Origin: Streptomyces sp. A3M-1-3
Lineage (GTDB): Bacteria; Actinomycetota; Actinomycetes; Streptomycetales; Streptomycetaceae
Length of the DNA stretch: 64,000 nucleotides
Assembly: GCF_024213665.1 (NCBI RefSeq)
Contig: NZ_JANAVP010000027.1
Span: forward strand, 1 to 64,000
Direction of reading: 5' to 3'
In this document: positions 8,701-17,757 of the stretch, piece after piece
How the letters are laid out: the number at the start of each line of letters is the position of its first letter
Numbering within the stretch: position 1 is the stretch's first letter
The notes under the pieces: generated by a model
The model's input: the letters and a program-made list of their open reading frames with translations, nothing else
Told to the model about the DNA's origin: nothing
The model's database searches: none
Position numbers and translations under genes: made by a program

Positions 8701-11700
8701 CTGCTGCTGACCGGTCACCGCGCGCTGGGACGCGGCGGTGGCCAGAGTGGCCTGCTCCTTGGCCTTGGTGACGAGCGCCTGGACCTTGCCCCGGGCGTTC
8801 GCCAGGTCCGTCTTCGCCTTGTCGAAGAGGGCCTGCTTCGGCTTGAGGATGTGGTCCGGGTCGGCTTCGAGCTGGTCGTGCCAGTACTTCTGCCAGCGCA
8901 GGATCTGGTCGGCGCGCCACGCCTGGCCGATGGCCTCGATCATGGTGGCGGTGGCGGTCCGGGTCGCGGCGGCGGCGTCGGCCTCCGCCTGCATGATGAC
9001 GGCGCGCGGGGCGGCCTGCCCGGCGTACTCCGTCTCCCACTCGGCCGAGGCCTGCGAGACGGCCTCGCTGAGGGCGTTGCGCGGGTCGACCGGGTCCGCG
9101 TGGTTGCACGTGGCCCAGGCCTGCTTGAGGTTCTCGACCTCGATACGGAACTCGGGCGTGCCTTCGGCGACCTTCTTGGCGGGGAAGCCGCCGTGCCGCA
9201 GGTAGACGGCGATGTCGGCGGAGGTGGTGCCGCCGTAGAAGCGGGTGTTGTTGACGTTGGAGTCCCGCAGCATGAAGTCGGCCGCGAAGTCGTGCCAGTC
9301 GTCCTTGCCGCGGTTCTGCTCGGTGATCTGCCGGGCCTTGGCGATCGCCTCGGGGCTCGCGTTGGTGTGCGCGTCCCAGCCGATACGGTCGGCCAGCTTC
9401 GCCTGCGTGGCGTAGGTGTAGGCGCTGATGTCGGCGCCGAACTCCGGGGCGTGCAGCGTGATCTCGTCGCTGAACGAGCTCATCGCGTACGGCCGGTTGG
9501 CGTCCTCGAGCATGGCCTTCTGGGCCGCGAAGGAGTCCAGGTAGAGGTACCCGGCATCGCGGTCCTGGTCGCTCGCCTGCCCCAGGGGCATGAAGCCGAT
9601 CCAGCCGCGGTCGCCGATGACGGCTTCCAGGCCGGCGTCGCCGCCGGTCAGGCCCTGGATGGCGACGGCCTTCGTCTTGGCGCCGCCCGCGTGCAGAGCG
9701 ACTCCCGCGAGGCAGCGGTTGAGGCGCGGGGTGGAGCGGACGTCGCTGATGACGGCCGCGAGGTCGTTGAGCCGGCGCAGGGCGTTGTCGGCGTCGTTGA
9801 AGATCGTCCGCATGCCGTCGGCGACCTTCTCGATCGCCAGCGCGAGCGCGGGCATACGGCCCACGATCACGGAGGACGACGGGACGTCGACGAGCGCCCA
9901 GAGGCAGTCCTCGACGTCGTAACCGGCCAGGCATTCCTTGACCTTGGCGGCGTCGAGCTGATCGAAGAGGATCTGCCCGCCGTTGGCGGTCGCCCACTCG
10001 ACGACGTTCACGGAGACGGCCGCGAGGCCCTTCCGGTAGTCGTCGACACAGGTCTGACCACACGCGTCGAGCAGGATCCGCTCCTCGCGCTCACCGAGCG
10101 CCGGCCAGTTGGACGCGCCGCCCTTGATGGGCGTGGTGCCCTCTTCCAGGGCCTCCTGGTGCGCGGCCTCGTTCTTCTCGCGCTGCTGCTCCTCGGCCTT
10201 CTTCGCGGCCTCCTCGGCGGCCGAGCTGTCGCCCGCCGCGTCGCCGGCCTTCGTCTCGGCGTCCTTGGCCTCCTTCTCCGCCTCGGCCGCCTTCCGCGCG
10301 GCTTCCTCGGCGGCTTCGGCGGACCGGCCGGCCTTCTCGTTCGCCTCGGTGGCGTGCCGCTCGGCGTCGGTGGCCTCGCGGTCGGCCTCGGCGGCCGCGC
10401 TGCTCGCGCCGTCCGCGGTGAGGCGGGCGGAGGCGGCGTCGTCACCGGCCTGCTGGGCGTGGCCGGCGGCGGCGTCGGACGCCTTCTTCGCGCCCTGCTG
10501 GGCGTCGGTGGCCTCGGCGGCGGACGCCTGGGCACGGGTCACGGCCGCGACGGCGCGCGACGAATCGCTCGCCGCACGGGCGGCGGCCTCCGCGGCGAGC
10601 TTCGCGTCACCCGTGGCCTGCGCGGCGGTCTGCTGCGCGGACTCGGCGGCGGCAGCGGCGGCGGTGGCCTTCGCCGCGGCCGCCGCGGCCTGCTGCTCGG
10701 CGATCGTCTTCGACGACTGGCCGACAAGCACGGCGAACGCGGCCGCACTGTCCTTCTCCTGGTACGGCGTACCGATCGAGACGGCGTCACCGGCGGCGGC
10801 GACCGCGGCCGCGGCACTGTCACGGGCGGCGAGCGCGGCCTGACCTGCGGCGTAGGCGCGGCCCACGACGACCCCGGCCGACTTCACGGCCTCCGCGGCA
10901 CTGGTCCCGGCGGCGACCGACTCCAGCTGCGCCTTCTTGGCGAGCTCGGTGGCGTTCTCCGAGGCCGTCGCGGCATTGTCCGCACGGGTGGCGGCGTCCT
11001 GCGACGCGTCGAGCGCGGTGGCCGCGGCGACGTGCGCGGTGGAAGCCGCGTCGAGGGAGGTGCGGTACGCCGACCACGCGCTGCTCGCGTTGGCCTGGGC
11101 GCGCTCGGCGGCGCCCTCCGCCGTCGTGGCGGCGGTCCGCGCGCCGACGGCGGCCGTGGTCGCCTGGTCGGCGGCGGTCTGCGCGGAGGCGGCGGCCTGA
11201 ACAGCCTGGTTCGCGGCCGTACGAGCCGCGGTGGCGGCCGCCCGCGCCTCGGCGGCGGCGGCGCTGCCCTCGGCGGCGGTGGCGGCGGCCTCGAGCGCGT
11301 CGGCGCGTGCCGCGGTGGCCTGCTTCGCGCGGACGGCCTCGATCGCCTTCTCGCGCGCGGTCTGCGCGGCCTTCGCCTTCTCGTCGGCCAGCTTCCGCTT
11401 CGCCGTCGCATCGGTCGTCGCCGTGCCCGCGGCCGTGTCGGCGTTCTTCGCCGTCGTCTGCTGACTGGTAGCGCGCTCCTCGGCCTCCTCTGCCTTGGCG
11501 CGCTCGGTCGCGGCCTTGGCGCGGGAAGCGACGGCCGTGGCCTGCTCCGCCTGCGCCTTGGCACGCTCGGAAGCGGCGGTGGTCGCGGCGGTCTTGGCCT
11601 TGTCGCGCTTCTGCTCGGCCGTCGTCCGCGCGGACTTCGCGGTCGCGGCGCTCTCAGCGGCGGCCGTGGCGTTGGCCTCGGCACTGTCGGCGGCGGCCTT

Positions 11701-13205
11701 CGCCTGGGCGGCGGCCTCCTCGGCGGCGACCCGGCGGAACTCCGTGTTGATCGCGTGCGACTCGGTCTGCGCCTTCGCGAGCAGCGCGTCACTGGTGGCG
11801 ACGGTGGCGTTCGCGGCGGCCAGGGCGGTCTCGGTGGCCTTCGCGGCGGCCTCGGCGGCGGCGGCGGAGGCGCGGGCGACCTGGACCGACTGCTGCGCGT
11901 ACATCAGACCCCGGCCGCGCGGCACGTGGGACGTGTCGGCGACGGCCCACGCCTCCTGCTGCGCGGTCGCCGCCTTCTGGGCCGCGGCGGCGGCCTTGGC
12001 CGCCTGTGCCTTGGCCGAGGTGACGAGGGCGGTGGCGTTGGTACGGGCCTGGGCCAGGTCGGCCGTGGCCTTGTCGTAGAACGCCTGGTCGGGCTTGTCG
12101 AGGATGGTGTCGGGGTCCTGGGCGAGCTGGTCCACCCAGTACTTGCGCCAGGTCAGGATCTGGTCGGCGCGCCACGCCTGGCCGATGGCCTGGATCATCT
12201 GGTCGGTGGCCTCGCGGGCCGCCGACGAGGCCTCGGCCTCGGCCTTGATGATCGTGGCGCGCTGGGTCGCCTGTCCGGCGTACTCCTGCTCCCACTCGAG
12301 CATCGCGTTCATGACGGGCTCGTTGAGCGTCCGCCGCGGGTCGACGGGGTTCTGCCGGTCACAGGCCGTCCAGGCCTGCTTGAGGTCCTCGACCTCGACG
12401 CGGTACGCCGGGGAGTCCTTGGCCGGGGCCTCCTTCGCGAAGCCGCCGCGCCGCAGGTAGGACGCGATGTCGCTGGAGGTCGTACCGCCGAAGTAGTCCC
12501 AGGAGACCTCGCTGTCCCGCAGCATGGAGTCCGCGGACCAGTCGTGCCAGTCGTCCTTGCCGCGGTTCTCCTCCGTAACGGCCTTGGCACGGGCGACGGC
12601 CTCGGGGCTGGCCTTGCTGTGCTCGTCCTTGCCGAGGCGCCAGGCAAGCTCGGTCTGGGTGACGAGCGCGAAGCGGGTGACGTCCTCGCCGAAGCTCGGC
12701 GCGTGCCACTCCATGTCCTCGCTGGCCCACGCCGACTCGCGGTAGGGCTTGTTGGCGTCGTCGAGGGCAGTGGTCCGGGCCGTGTTCAGTTCGGAGTAGA
12801 CGCCGGCCGCGTGTCGGCTTTGGCGGCCTGACCGAGGGGGCCGTAGCCGATCCAGCCGCGGTCGCCGACGGTGTCGCGGAGCTGCTGTTCGGTACCGCTC
12901 AGGCCCTCGATGGCCTTGGCCTTCATCAGGGGGCCGCCGACGTGCAGCGCCACTCCGGTGAGGCAGCGGTCGAGCCGCCGGTCCTGGCCGATGGTGTTGC
13001 GGTCGTAACCGGTGTCCTCTTCGGGCACGGTGTCCGCCGCGGCGGGCACGGCCTGGACGAGGCCGGTCAGTACGGCCGAGGCGGTGACGAGGGCCGTCAC
13101 GCTGATGGCCCTGGTCACGGCGGACCGTAGACGACGCCGGCGTCTGCCGGCGTCTCTGAGCAATGACATGTTCTGCCTGACAATCTCTCGATCGTTCGAC
13201 AGCAT
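5758..13205 (-). CDS. Giant secreted alanine-rich polymorphic toxin-like protein, frameshifted
   Basis: About 2,480 residues. The N-terminus (MLSNDREIVRQN, then RRRRRLRS and a hydrophobic stretch ending VPAAAD) is a Sec signal peptide. Two large homologous modules follow. Each starts with RCL.GVALH.GG and GDRGWIG (about 12960 and 9730), continues with LDDANKPY/LEDANRPY and HAPxFG helical repeats (ALF-type short repeats), and leads into hundreds of Ala-rich heptads (AAAAKA, TAAE) that form a long coiled coil. A Cys-containing pre-toxin segment (from about 6900) leads to a distinct C-terminal domain with VLGVNPGSDNLA, GGHTFNGKAY, VSLDGV and GTAWEM. This resembles streptomycete type 27 polymorphic toxin domains, from memory. 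The first ~130 codons are in another frame than the rest: a 1-nt loss near 12805-12811. A probable immunity gene follows. Confidence 0.75.
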
Positions 13206-13720
13206 CCCGACATGGGCATGACAGACGGCGGCTTACGGCCCAGGCGGTGTCCCCCCTCGGCACGGCAACTGCCGGCGCGCTCGCCTCCCCCACGAGCCGG
13301 CGCTGCCGCTTACACGGCGACGATGTCACGCAACACTCCGCACGTGAAGATCAAATAATCTTCACTAACAGCGCACAGGTTCCCAATGACGGACAAAGCC
13401 GTGAGCGAGTTGATCACCTTGTTACCTGGCGTAGCGCGTAGGCCATCGGGTGTCAGAGGTGGCTGTCTCGTATTGCGAGAACTCCCATCGTGACCCTGGT
13501 CGACGTGCTCGACGGGACCGGCCCGGAATTTGCGGAGGTGCTCGCCGCGGTGACGGCCGCGATGTGCACCTCCTGCCCGTCGAGTCCGAGACGGAGCCTG
13601 TCGTGACGGCGGATGTGCCGGTCCAGCGCCTGAACGTCGAACCCGGCACAGGCGGCGCGGGCCAAGGACGGGGCCGGCTTTCCAGGGCATCGGCTGACCT
13701 GGTGCGCTCGTTGGCCCGGC

Positions 13721-13939
13721 ATGGCCACCCCCACGGGCGGCTTCGCCACCCCCACGGGCGGCTTCGCCACCCCCACGGGCGGCTTCGCCACCCCCACGGG
13801 CGGCTTCGCCGCTCCCGAGAACGCGGCGGATGCGATCGCCGACGAGATCCAGTGCCCCTACCTCACCGCCACGGCCGCCGGGGCCAGCACCGGAGAGATC
13901 ATCTGCTCCCGCGAGGGCCTGGCCCTCAAGCCCAGCTAG
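13721..13939 (+). CDS. Possible small protein with TPTGGFA repeats
   Basis: A 72-residue frame. It opens with four copies of the heptapeptide TPTGGFA and continues ENAADAIADEIQCPYLTATAAGAS to a C-terminal ICSREGLALKPS. Third codon positions are almost all G or C, which favours coding. No ribosome binding site precedes the ATG and the frame stays open upstream, so the true start is uncertain and this may be the tail of a longer broken gene. I do not recognise the family. Confidence 0.3.
   Translation: MATPTGGFATPTGGFATPTGGFATPTGGFAAPENAADAIADEIQCPYLTATAAGASTGEIICSREGLALKPS
13724..13807 (+). repeat. Perfect 21-bp tandem repeat, four copies
   Basis: The unit GCCACCCCCACGGGCGGCTT plus C is repeated four times without spacers, encoding TPTGGFA in one frame. 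Such an in-frame repeat is prone to copy-number change by slippage. It is not a CRISPR array, since no spacers separate the units. Confidence 0.85.
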
Positions 13940-14281
13940 CCCACGGCGCGCCCGGAGAATCCGGATGCCCGCAGTCGGGGTGTCGGGATTGATCGGTGCC
14001 GGAGTGTGCCGGGCCGCCACGGCCGAACTGGCCTGCGGTCGGCGGAGTCGGCACCCGCAGCAGTTTCGCGAGAAGCGGGGCACCTTGGTGAAGCGGCCGG
14101 TCCTGCCGCATCCGCGCTCCTCCACCCCACCCGTCATCACTTGTTCATGGCGGGGTACAGGGAGGCGACGGCCCAGGACTGCCCCTCAGCGCTACACACC
14201 ACCTGGCCGCAGCGATACGAGAACAGGGCCGTCCCGGGCTACCGATCACGCCCGGGACCAATTGCTGACTATGTCGCTCGG

Positions 14282-14719
14282 CTACAGCACGGGTTCGTAG
14301 TCGACGATGGTCGTGGGGCAGTCCTCGGCGAGTCCGAGGAGGGCCTGGCGTTCGGCTTCATCGGCGGCGAGGTCCCAGCGCAGTTTTGTGCCGGCCCAGG
14401 TCGCGGCGTAAGTGCAGTGGTAGGAGGCGTCCGAGGGCAGCCACTCGGCGGGGTCTTTGTCGCTCTTGGACCGGTTGGACGCCGCGGTGACGGCGATCAG
14501 GGTGTCGGGGCTGTCCTGGTCGTTCGCGTACGCCTCACGCCGGGCCGCACTCCATGGGGTCTGCTCGGAGTCGTAGACCTCGGCGAGCGGCACGAAGTGG
14601 TCGACGTCGAGGCGGGCCGCGTCGGTCACGACGACGTTGTCGTAGGCGCTGAGCCACGCACCGCCTGTCAGCTGGCAACCTGTAGCGACCTGGGGTGCCT
14701 CGACGGCCTCAGAGGACAT
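14282..14719 (-). pseudogene. HNH endonuclease (DUF1524-like), 5' end cut off by an IS
   Basis: A 145-codon frame holding the C-terminal two thirds of a secreted HNH nuclease. EAVEAPQVATGCQLTGG is followed by the catalytic segment LDVDHFVPLAEVYDS, then SAARREAYANDQ, TAASNRSKSDKDPAEWLP and CTYAATWAGTKLRWDL. The signal peptide and first domain are absent. The coding match stops exactly where the right-hand element (an IS with ends near 14719 and 16156) begins, so the ATG at 14719 is probably accidental. It is clearly homologous to the fragment at 3567, and likely inactive and not exported. Confidence 0.75.
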
Positions 14720-14789
14720 TACGGGCCTTAATATCCTTTATGGGGCGGGTGTTGGGTGAGGCGTGCTGGTTGCTGAGGTTGTCCTGGTG

Positions 14790-15233
14790 CTACGCGCGGG
14801 ATTGGGTGAACAGGCCCGGTTCGGTCTCGGTGAGGATTCCGCGGGCGGTCAGGCGCTTGAGCTTGGAGCGGATGCCTTCGGTGTTCTTCGGCAGGATGGG
14901 CAGGTCGAGGGCCTCGCACAGGTCGCGGGCCCGCAGTGGGGTGCCGGAGTCGGCGAACAGGGCCATGATCTGCTGGTAGGCCGGGTGGTCGGGCAGTGCC
15001 GGCGCCGGCGGGGCTTCCTTCGGCTCCGGTGCGTCGTGCCGGTCGGCCTCGGCGGCGAGTTCCAGCAGCGTGACGCGGGTGACCTGCAGGCTCTGTGCCC
15101 GCTCTTGAAGTTGGTGGAGGCGTTCGGTGAGGTCGGCGATGGTCTCGCGGGCATGATCGATCTCTTCGGACAGGGCGTGCTGGAGGGTGTCGATCTGGTC
15201 CAGGAACGGCCTCGCCGCGTTCGTGTCGGTCAT
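14790..15233 (-). CDS. IS-associated accessory protein
   Basis: A 147-residue protein. The N-terminal half is a coiled coil (QIDTLQHALSEEIDHARETI through RLHQLQERAQSLQVTRVTLLEL). The C-terminal half is a small winged-helix-like domain: PAYQQIMALFADSGTPLRARDLCEAL, then SKLKRLTARGILTETEPGLF. The ATG overlaps the transposase stop as ATGA, which fixes the start and shows coupling. Proteins of this type accompany IS5-like transposases in Streptomyces; a DNA-binding or regulatory role for the element is an inference. Unlike the transposase, this frame is intact. Confidence 0.7.
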   Translation of the reverse strand: MTDTNAARPFLDQIDTLQHALSEEIDHARETIADLTERLHQLQERAQSLQVTRVTLLELAAEADRHDAPEPKEAPPAPALPDHPAYQQIMALFADSGTPLRARDLCEALDLPILPKNTEGIRSKLKRLTARGILTETEPGLFTQSRA

Positions 15234-16059
15234 GCGTTTCGCCAGGCCGGGGCGGTGGTGGCGGTCAGTCGCCGGGTCATGGTGTCGGTCATGGCCCAGT
15301 ACACGCGGGAGCGCGAGGTCGTCGGGCGGTGATCGTACTCGCGGACCAGTCTGCGGAACATCGACAAGATCCCATAAGCCCGTTCCACCACCACCGCTTG
15401 GCCTGCGGGACGAATCCGTGCTGGTCAGGGTTGCGCTGGACGATCTCGACATCGATGCCCAGGCTCGCGCCGTGCTCGACGACCGAGGTCTTGAAACCCT
15501 GGTCCACCAGGGCCTTCTTCACCGTGGTGGCCTGCTCGGCGGTCTGGTCCAGCAGCGCTTTCCCGACCGTGTTCTCGTGGACGTCCGCGGGCACCACGAC
15601 CACCGCGATGATCAGCCCCAGGACGTCGACAGCGATTCCGAGCTTGCGCCCTGGCACCTTCTTCGCGGCGTCCTTGCCCGTCGTCCCGGCGGGCACGCCG
15701 GCCGCCGCGCGCTTGCTCTGGGTGTCCAGGATCACCAGGCTCGGGTCGGCTAATCGACGCAGCCGCTCCCGCTCGTACCAGCGCAGCAGATCGTGGATCT
15801 TCTGGTCGGTGCCGTCGTCACGCCAGAGCGCGAAGTAGTAGTAGGCCGCGCCCTTCTGCGGCAGATCGTGCGGCAGGTAGTTCCACTGGCAGCCGGTCCG
15901 GTTCTGGTACAGGATCGCGTTGACGATCTCCCGCATCTCGTGAGTGCCCTGGTAGCCGGTGGCCGAAGGCCGCTAGGCCTTCCACGAAGTGGTCAGTGGC
16001 TCTATCAGTGCCCACCGCTCGTCGGACAAGTCGCTCGGGTACGGCTTGCGTTCACTCAT
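15230..16059 (-). pseudogene. IS5-family transposase, nonsense and frameshift
   Basis: It reads MSERKPYPSDLSDERWALIEPL from ATG 16059. A TAG at 15975-15973 interrupts the WKARHPSATG region, and the frame resumes with MREIVNAILYQNRTGCQWNYLP. The DDE core follows (ILDTQSK with D, VDVLG, DQGFK). At about 15387-15395 one G is missing (TGGTGGTGG where TGGGTGGTG is expected). In the shifted frame the C-terminal motif RWVVERAYGILSMFRRLVREYD continues to the end. The family, normally about 270 residues, uses RNase H-like DDE chemistry. This copy is inactivated twice. Confidence 0.85.
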
Positions 16060-16153
16060 GCCGCTACCCCAGCAACCCCAAGCCCGCCGACCGGCATGAA
16101 CACCTCAGAACCACCCGTCCGAGCGACATCAAATCATTGATAAAGCCTCATAA

Positions 16154-16960
16154 CGCCCTCTCAAGCTGCCGAAGCTGCAGAAGAAGCACCCTGAGGACAG
16201 GCGGCCCCCAACGTACGGACAGCTGTGGCGTGCCAGGGCGTTCCTCCCCGACTACCACCACGCTCTGCAGATCGTCGCTCAGGAGACCGGCCTCCGATGG
16301 GGGGAGCTGGCCGGCCTCCGCGCCTGCTGGGTCGACCTCGACGCACGTCGCATCCAGGTACGCGAGGTGCTCACCGAAGTTCGCGGCAAAATCCGGCGCA
16401 AGCAGTACCCCAAGTCGGACGCCGGCCTGCGAACCGTGCCGCTCACCGGCCTCGCCACCCGCGTCCTGCGCGACCACTTCGCCGCGGAGCAGCCGAGCAC
16501 CAGGCGCTCCGAACCGAAGGACGGGCTGTGTGAGGATGAGCTGGTGTTCCACGGCCGCAACCGCCGCGGCCGGGACGGACAGCCGTACCGCGCCCCGCTC
16601 CGCCGCAGCGCATTCCGCCGCCTGTGGGTAGCCGCCATCGAGAAGGCCGGCATCTGCCGGAAGACGGTCAAGACCTGGACGGCAGAGGTCGCCGACAAGC
16701 AGACAGGCCGGATGAAGAAGGTGGAGAAGACACGCACCGAGTACTGGCCTGACTTCCACGACCAGCGCCACGCATACGCCTCGCGCTTGCACGCGCGCGG
16801 GGTGCCAGAGGCGATCGTCCAGGAAGTCCTCGGCCACGAGAGGGCGGGCGAGGTGACGTGGCTCTACACGCACGCGGCCGCGGACTACGCGGGCCAGGTG
16901 CTGGCCGCCCTAGAGGACCGCAAGCCTCGGCGGGGCAAGCTGCAGCTGGTCGCGGCATGA
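16154..16960 (+). pseudogene. Tyrosine recombinase/integrase, N-terminus missing
   Basis: The readable frame starts right after a TAA at 16151 next to the IS end and has no start codon in the expected place. It encodes only the catalytic domain. Arm I is TGLRWGELAGLR with the first Arg, box II is HDQRHAYASRLHARGVPEAIVQEVLGHE with His-x-x-Arg and a later His, and WLYTHAAADY has the nucleophilic Tyr. The DNA-binding and core-binding regions (about 150-180 residues) are absent. Intact relatives integrate actinomycete conjugative elements or phages into tRNA genes. A tRNA 3'-end fragment lies 150 bp downstream, as expected for the attachment site. Confidence 0.8.
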
Positions 16961-17315
16961 GTCCGGGGGAGTCCGCTATGAGTCCGGAACGTTCGTAAGT
17001 CGGGCAGGGGTCTACGTATGCTTGTAGATGTAGATGGCTGTAGGTGCTGGTCGATGGGAGATCGCCCTGACCTGGCAAGTCCCCGATTTGCAAACTGTCC
17101 CTGATAAGGATGAGGCCACAGGTTCAAATCCTGTTAGCCCCACCGCGATGGTCGGCCCGGACGGAGATTCTCCGACCGGGCCGACTGCTTTGTCTGGGCC
17201 GATTGCTTTGTCCGGGGCGGAACTTGGGTCGCGCGGAGGTCACCGATCGGTATCGGTCGGTGTGTATAGTCGGGCGCCAGAAGTCCCCTACGTCAAGGAA
17301 AGACGAGGTCGCGCG
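16961..17315. other. Region between integrase remnant and DLW-39 gene
   Basis: No gene is visible apart from the tRNA 3' fragment at 17112-17144. The first 150 bp repeat ATGAGTCCGG twice and then turn relatively A/T-rich (GTAGATGTAGATGG). The last 100 bp should hold the promoter of the DLW-39 gene. Confidence 0.4.
17112..17144 (+). other. tRNA 3'-end fragment, probable attachment site
   Basis: ACAGG-TTCAAAT-CCTGT is a complete T-arm and is followed by TAGCCCCACC, the 3' acceptor strand and end of a tRNA. No D-arm, anticodon arm or matching 5' strand (GGGGCTA) lies upstream, so it is not a functional tRNA. Integrases of this type recombine into tRNA 3' ends and leave such a copy at one border. 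With the integrase remnant just upstream, this is best read as an att site. Confidence 0.6.
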
Positions 17316-17450
17316 GTGAAGAAGCTCCTCCTGGTCGCACTGGCCGCCATCGGCGGGCTCCTCGTGTACCGCCAGATCCAGGCGGATCGCGCCGAGCAGG
17401 ATCTGTGGACGGAGGCGACCGACTCCGTGCCCGCAGGTTCGGGTGTGTGA
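17316..17450 (+). CDS. DLW-39 family mini-protein
   Basis: A 44-residue protein. A hydrophobic N-terminal segment (KKLLLVALAAIGGLLVYRQI) probably anchors it in the membrane, and the short tail carries the diagnostic DLWTEATDSVP. This matches the actinobacterial family named after its DLW motif and length of about 39 residues. The function is unknown. The start is GTG 17316. A near-perfect hairpin follows the stop. It marks the return to conserved chromosomal backbone after the mobile-element wreckage. Confidence 0.85.
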   Translation: MKKLLLVALAAIGGLLVYRQIQADRAEQDLWTEATDSVPAGSGV

Positions 17451-17466
17451 CGAAAAAGCCTGAATG

Positions 17467-17501
17467 ACGGAGCCCCGGCCGCGGCGCGGCCGGGGCTCCG
17501 T
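17467..17501 (+). terminator. Hairpin terminator after DLW-39 gene
   Basis: ACGGAGCCCCGGCCGC pairs with GCGGCCGGGGCTCCGT around a 3-nt loop, a 16-bp stem starting 17 bp after the stop codon. Confidence 0.8.
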
Positions 17502-17757
17502 GCTGTCGCGGGACCGTGACACAGAGGCCCTTGAGTTCACGTGAGCAAATCAATGGGTTGCTACGGCAAAGTTGATGAGCGTGGCGGGCGGGGCGAAAGG
17601 ATGATTCAGCCGCCGGGGCGGACAGCGCGGGGGCAGGCGGGGCAGGATGGTCCGGCGCTGTGATCGCCGCGATTGCGGGCGGCGCGAGGGCCCTGCTGGT
17701 CGCGGCGTACGTCGTGGTGCGGCGCAGGGCGGCCGGAGTGACGACAAGGGGTAGGGC

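Larger units (their letters stand above)
13206..14281. other. Intergenic/decayed stretch upstream of the giant toxin gene
   Basis: No gene is convincing across this 1.1 kb. It contains the promoter region of the leftward toxin gene, a 21-bp tandem repeat with a possible small reading frame (13721-13939), and short stretches of G/C-biased third positions without recognisable domains. Frames on both strands read through the repeat. It borders an endonuclease fragment and probably consists of remnants of older insertions. Confidence 0.4.
14719..16156 (-). mobile_element. Degraded IS5-type insertion sequence
   Basis: An element of about 1.44 kb with a transposase (16059 to 15230) and an overlapping accessory gene (15233 to 14790). 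Imperfect terminal inverted repeats are visible: ATTACGGGCCTTAAT at the left end (about 14719) and GTTATGAGGCTTTAT read on the minus strand at the right end (about 16155); 11 of 15 bases match. It separates an HNH endonuclease fragment on the left from an integrase fragment on the right, both broken at its edges. The transposase carries a stop codon and a frameshift, so the copy cannot move on its own. Confidence 0.65.

Noticed and set aside
8230..12831. Very long open frame (about 1,500 codons) on the plus strand.
   Set aside because: It is the mirror of the alanine-rich coiled-coil gene on the minus strand. GCC/GCG alanine codons read as Gly/Arg, and no domain or start signal is visible.
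13724..13807. CRISPR array.
   Set aside because: The repeats are directly adjacent 21-bp units with no spacers and there are no cas genes.
17112..17144. A complete tRNA gene.
   Set aside because: Only the T-arm and 3' acceptor strand are present. No matching 5' strand, D-arm or anticodon arm lies upstream.
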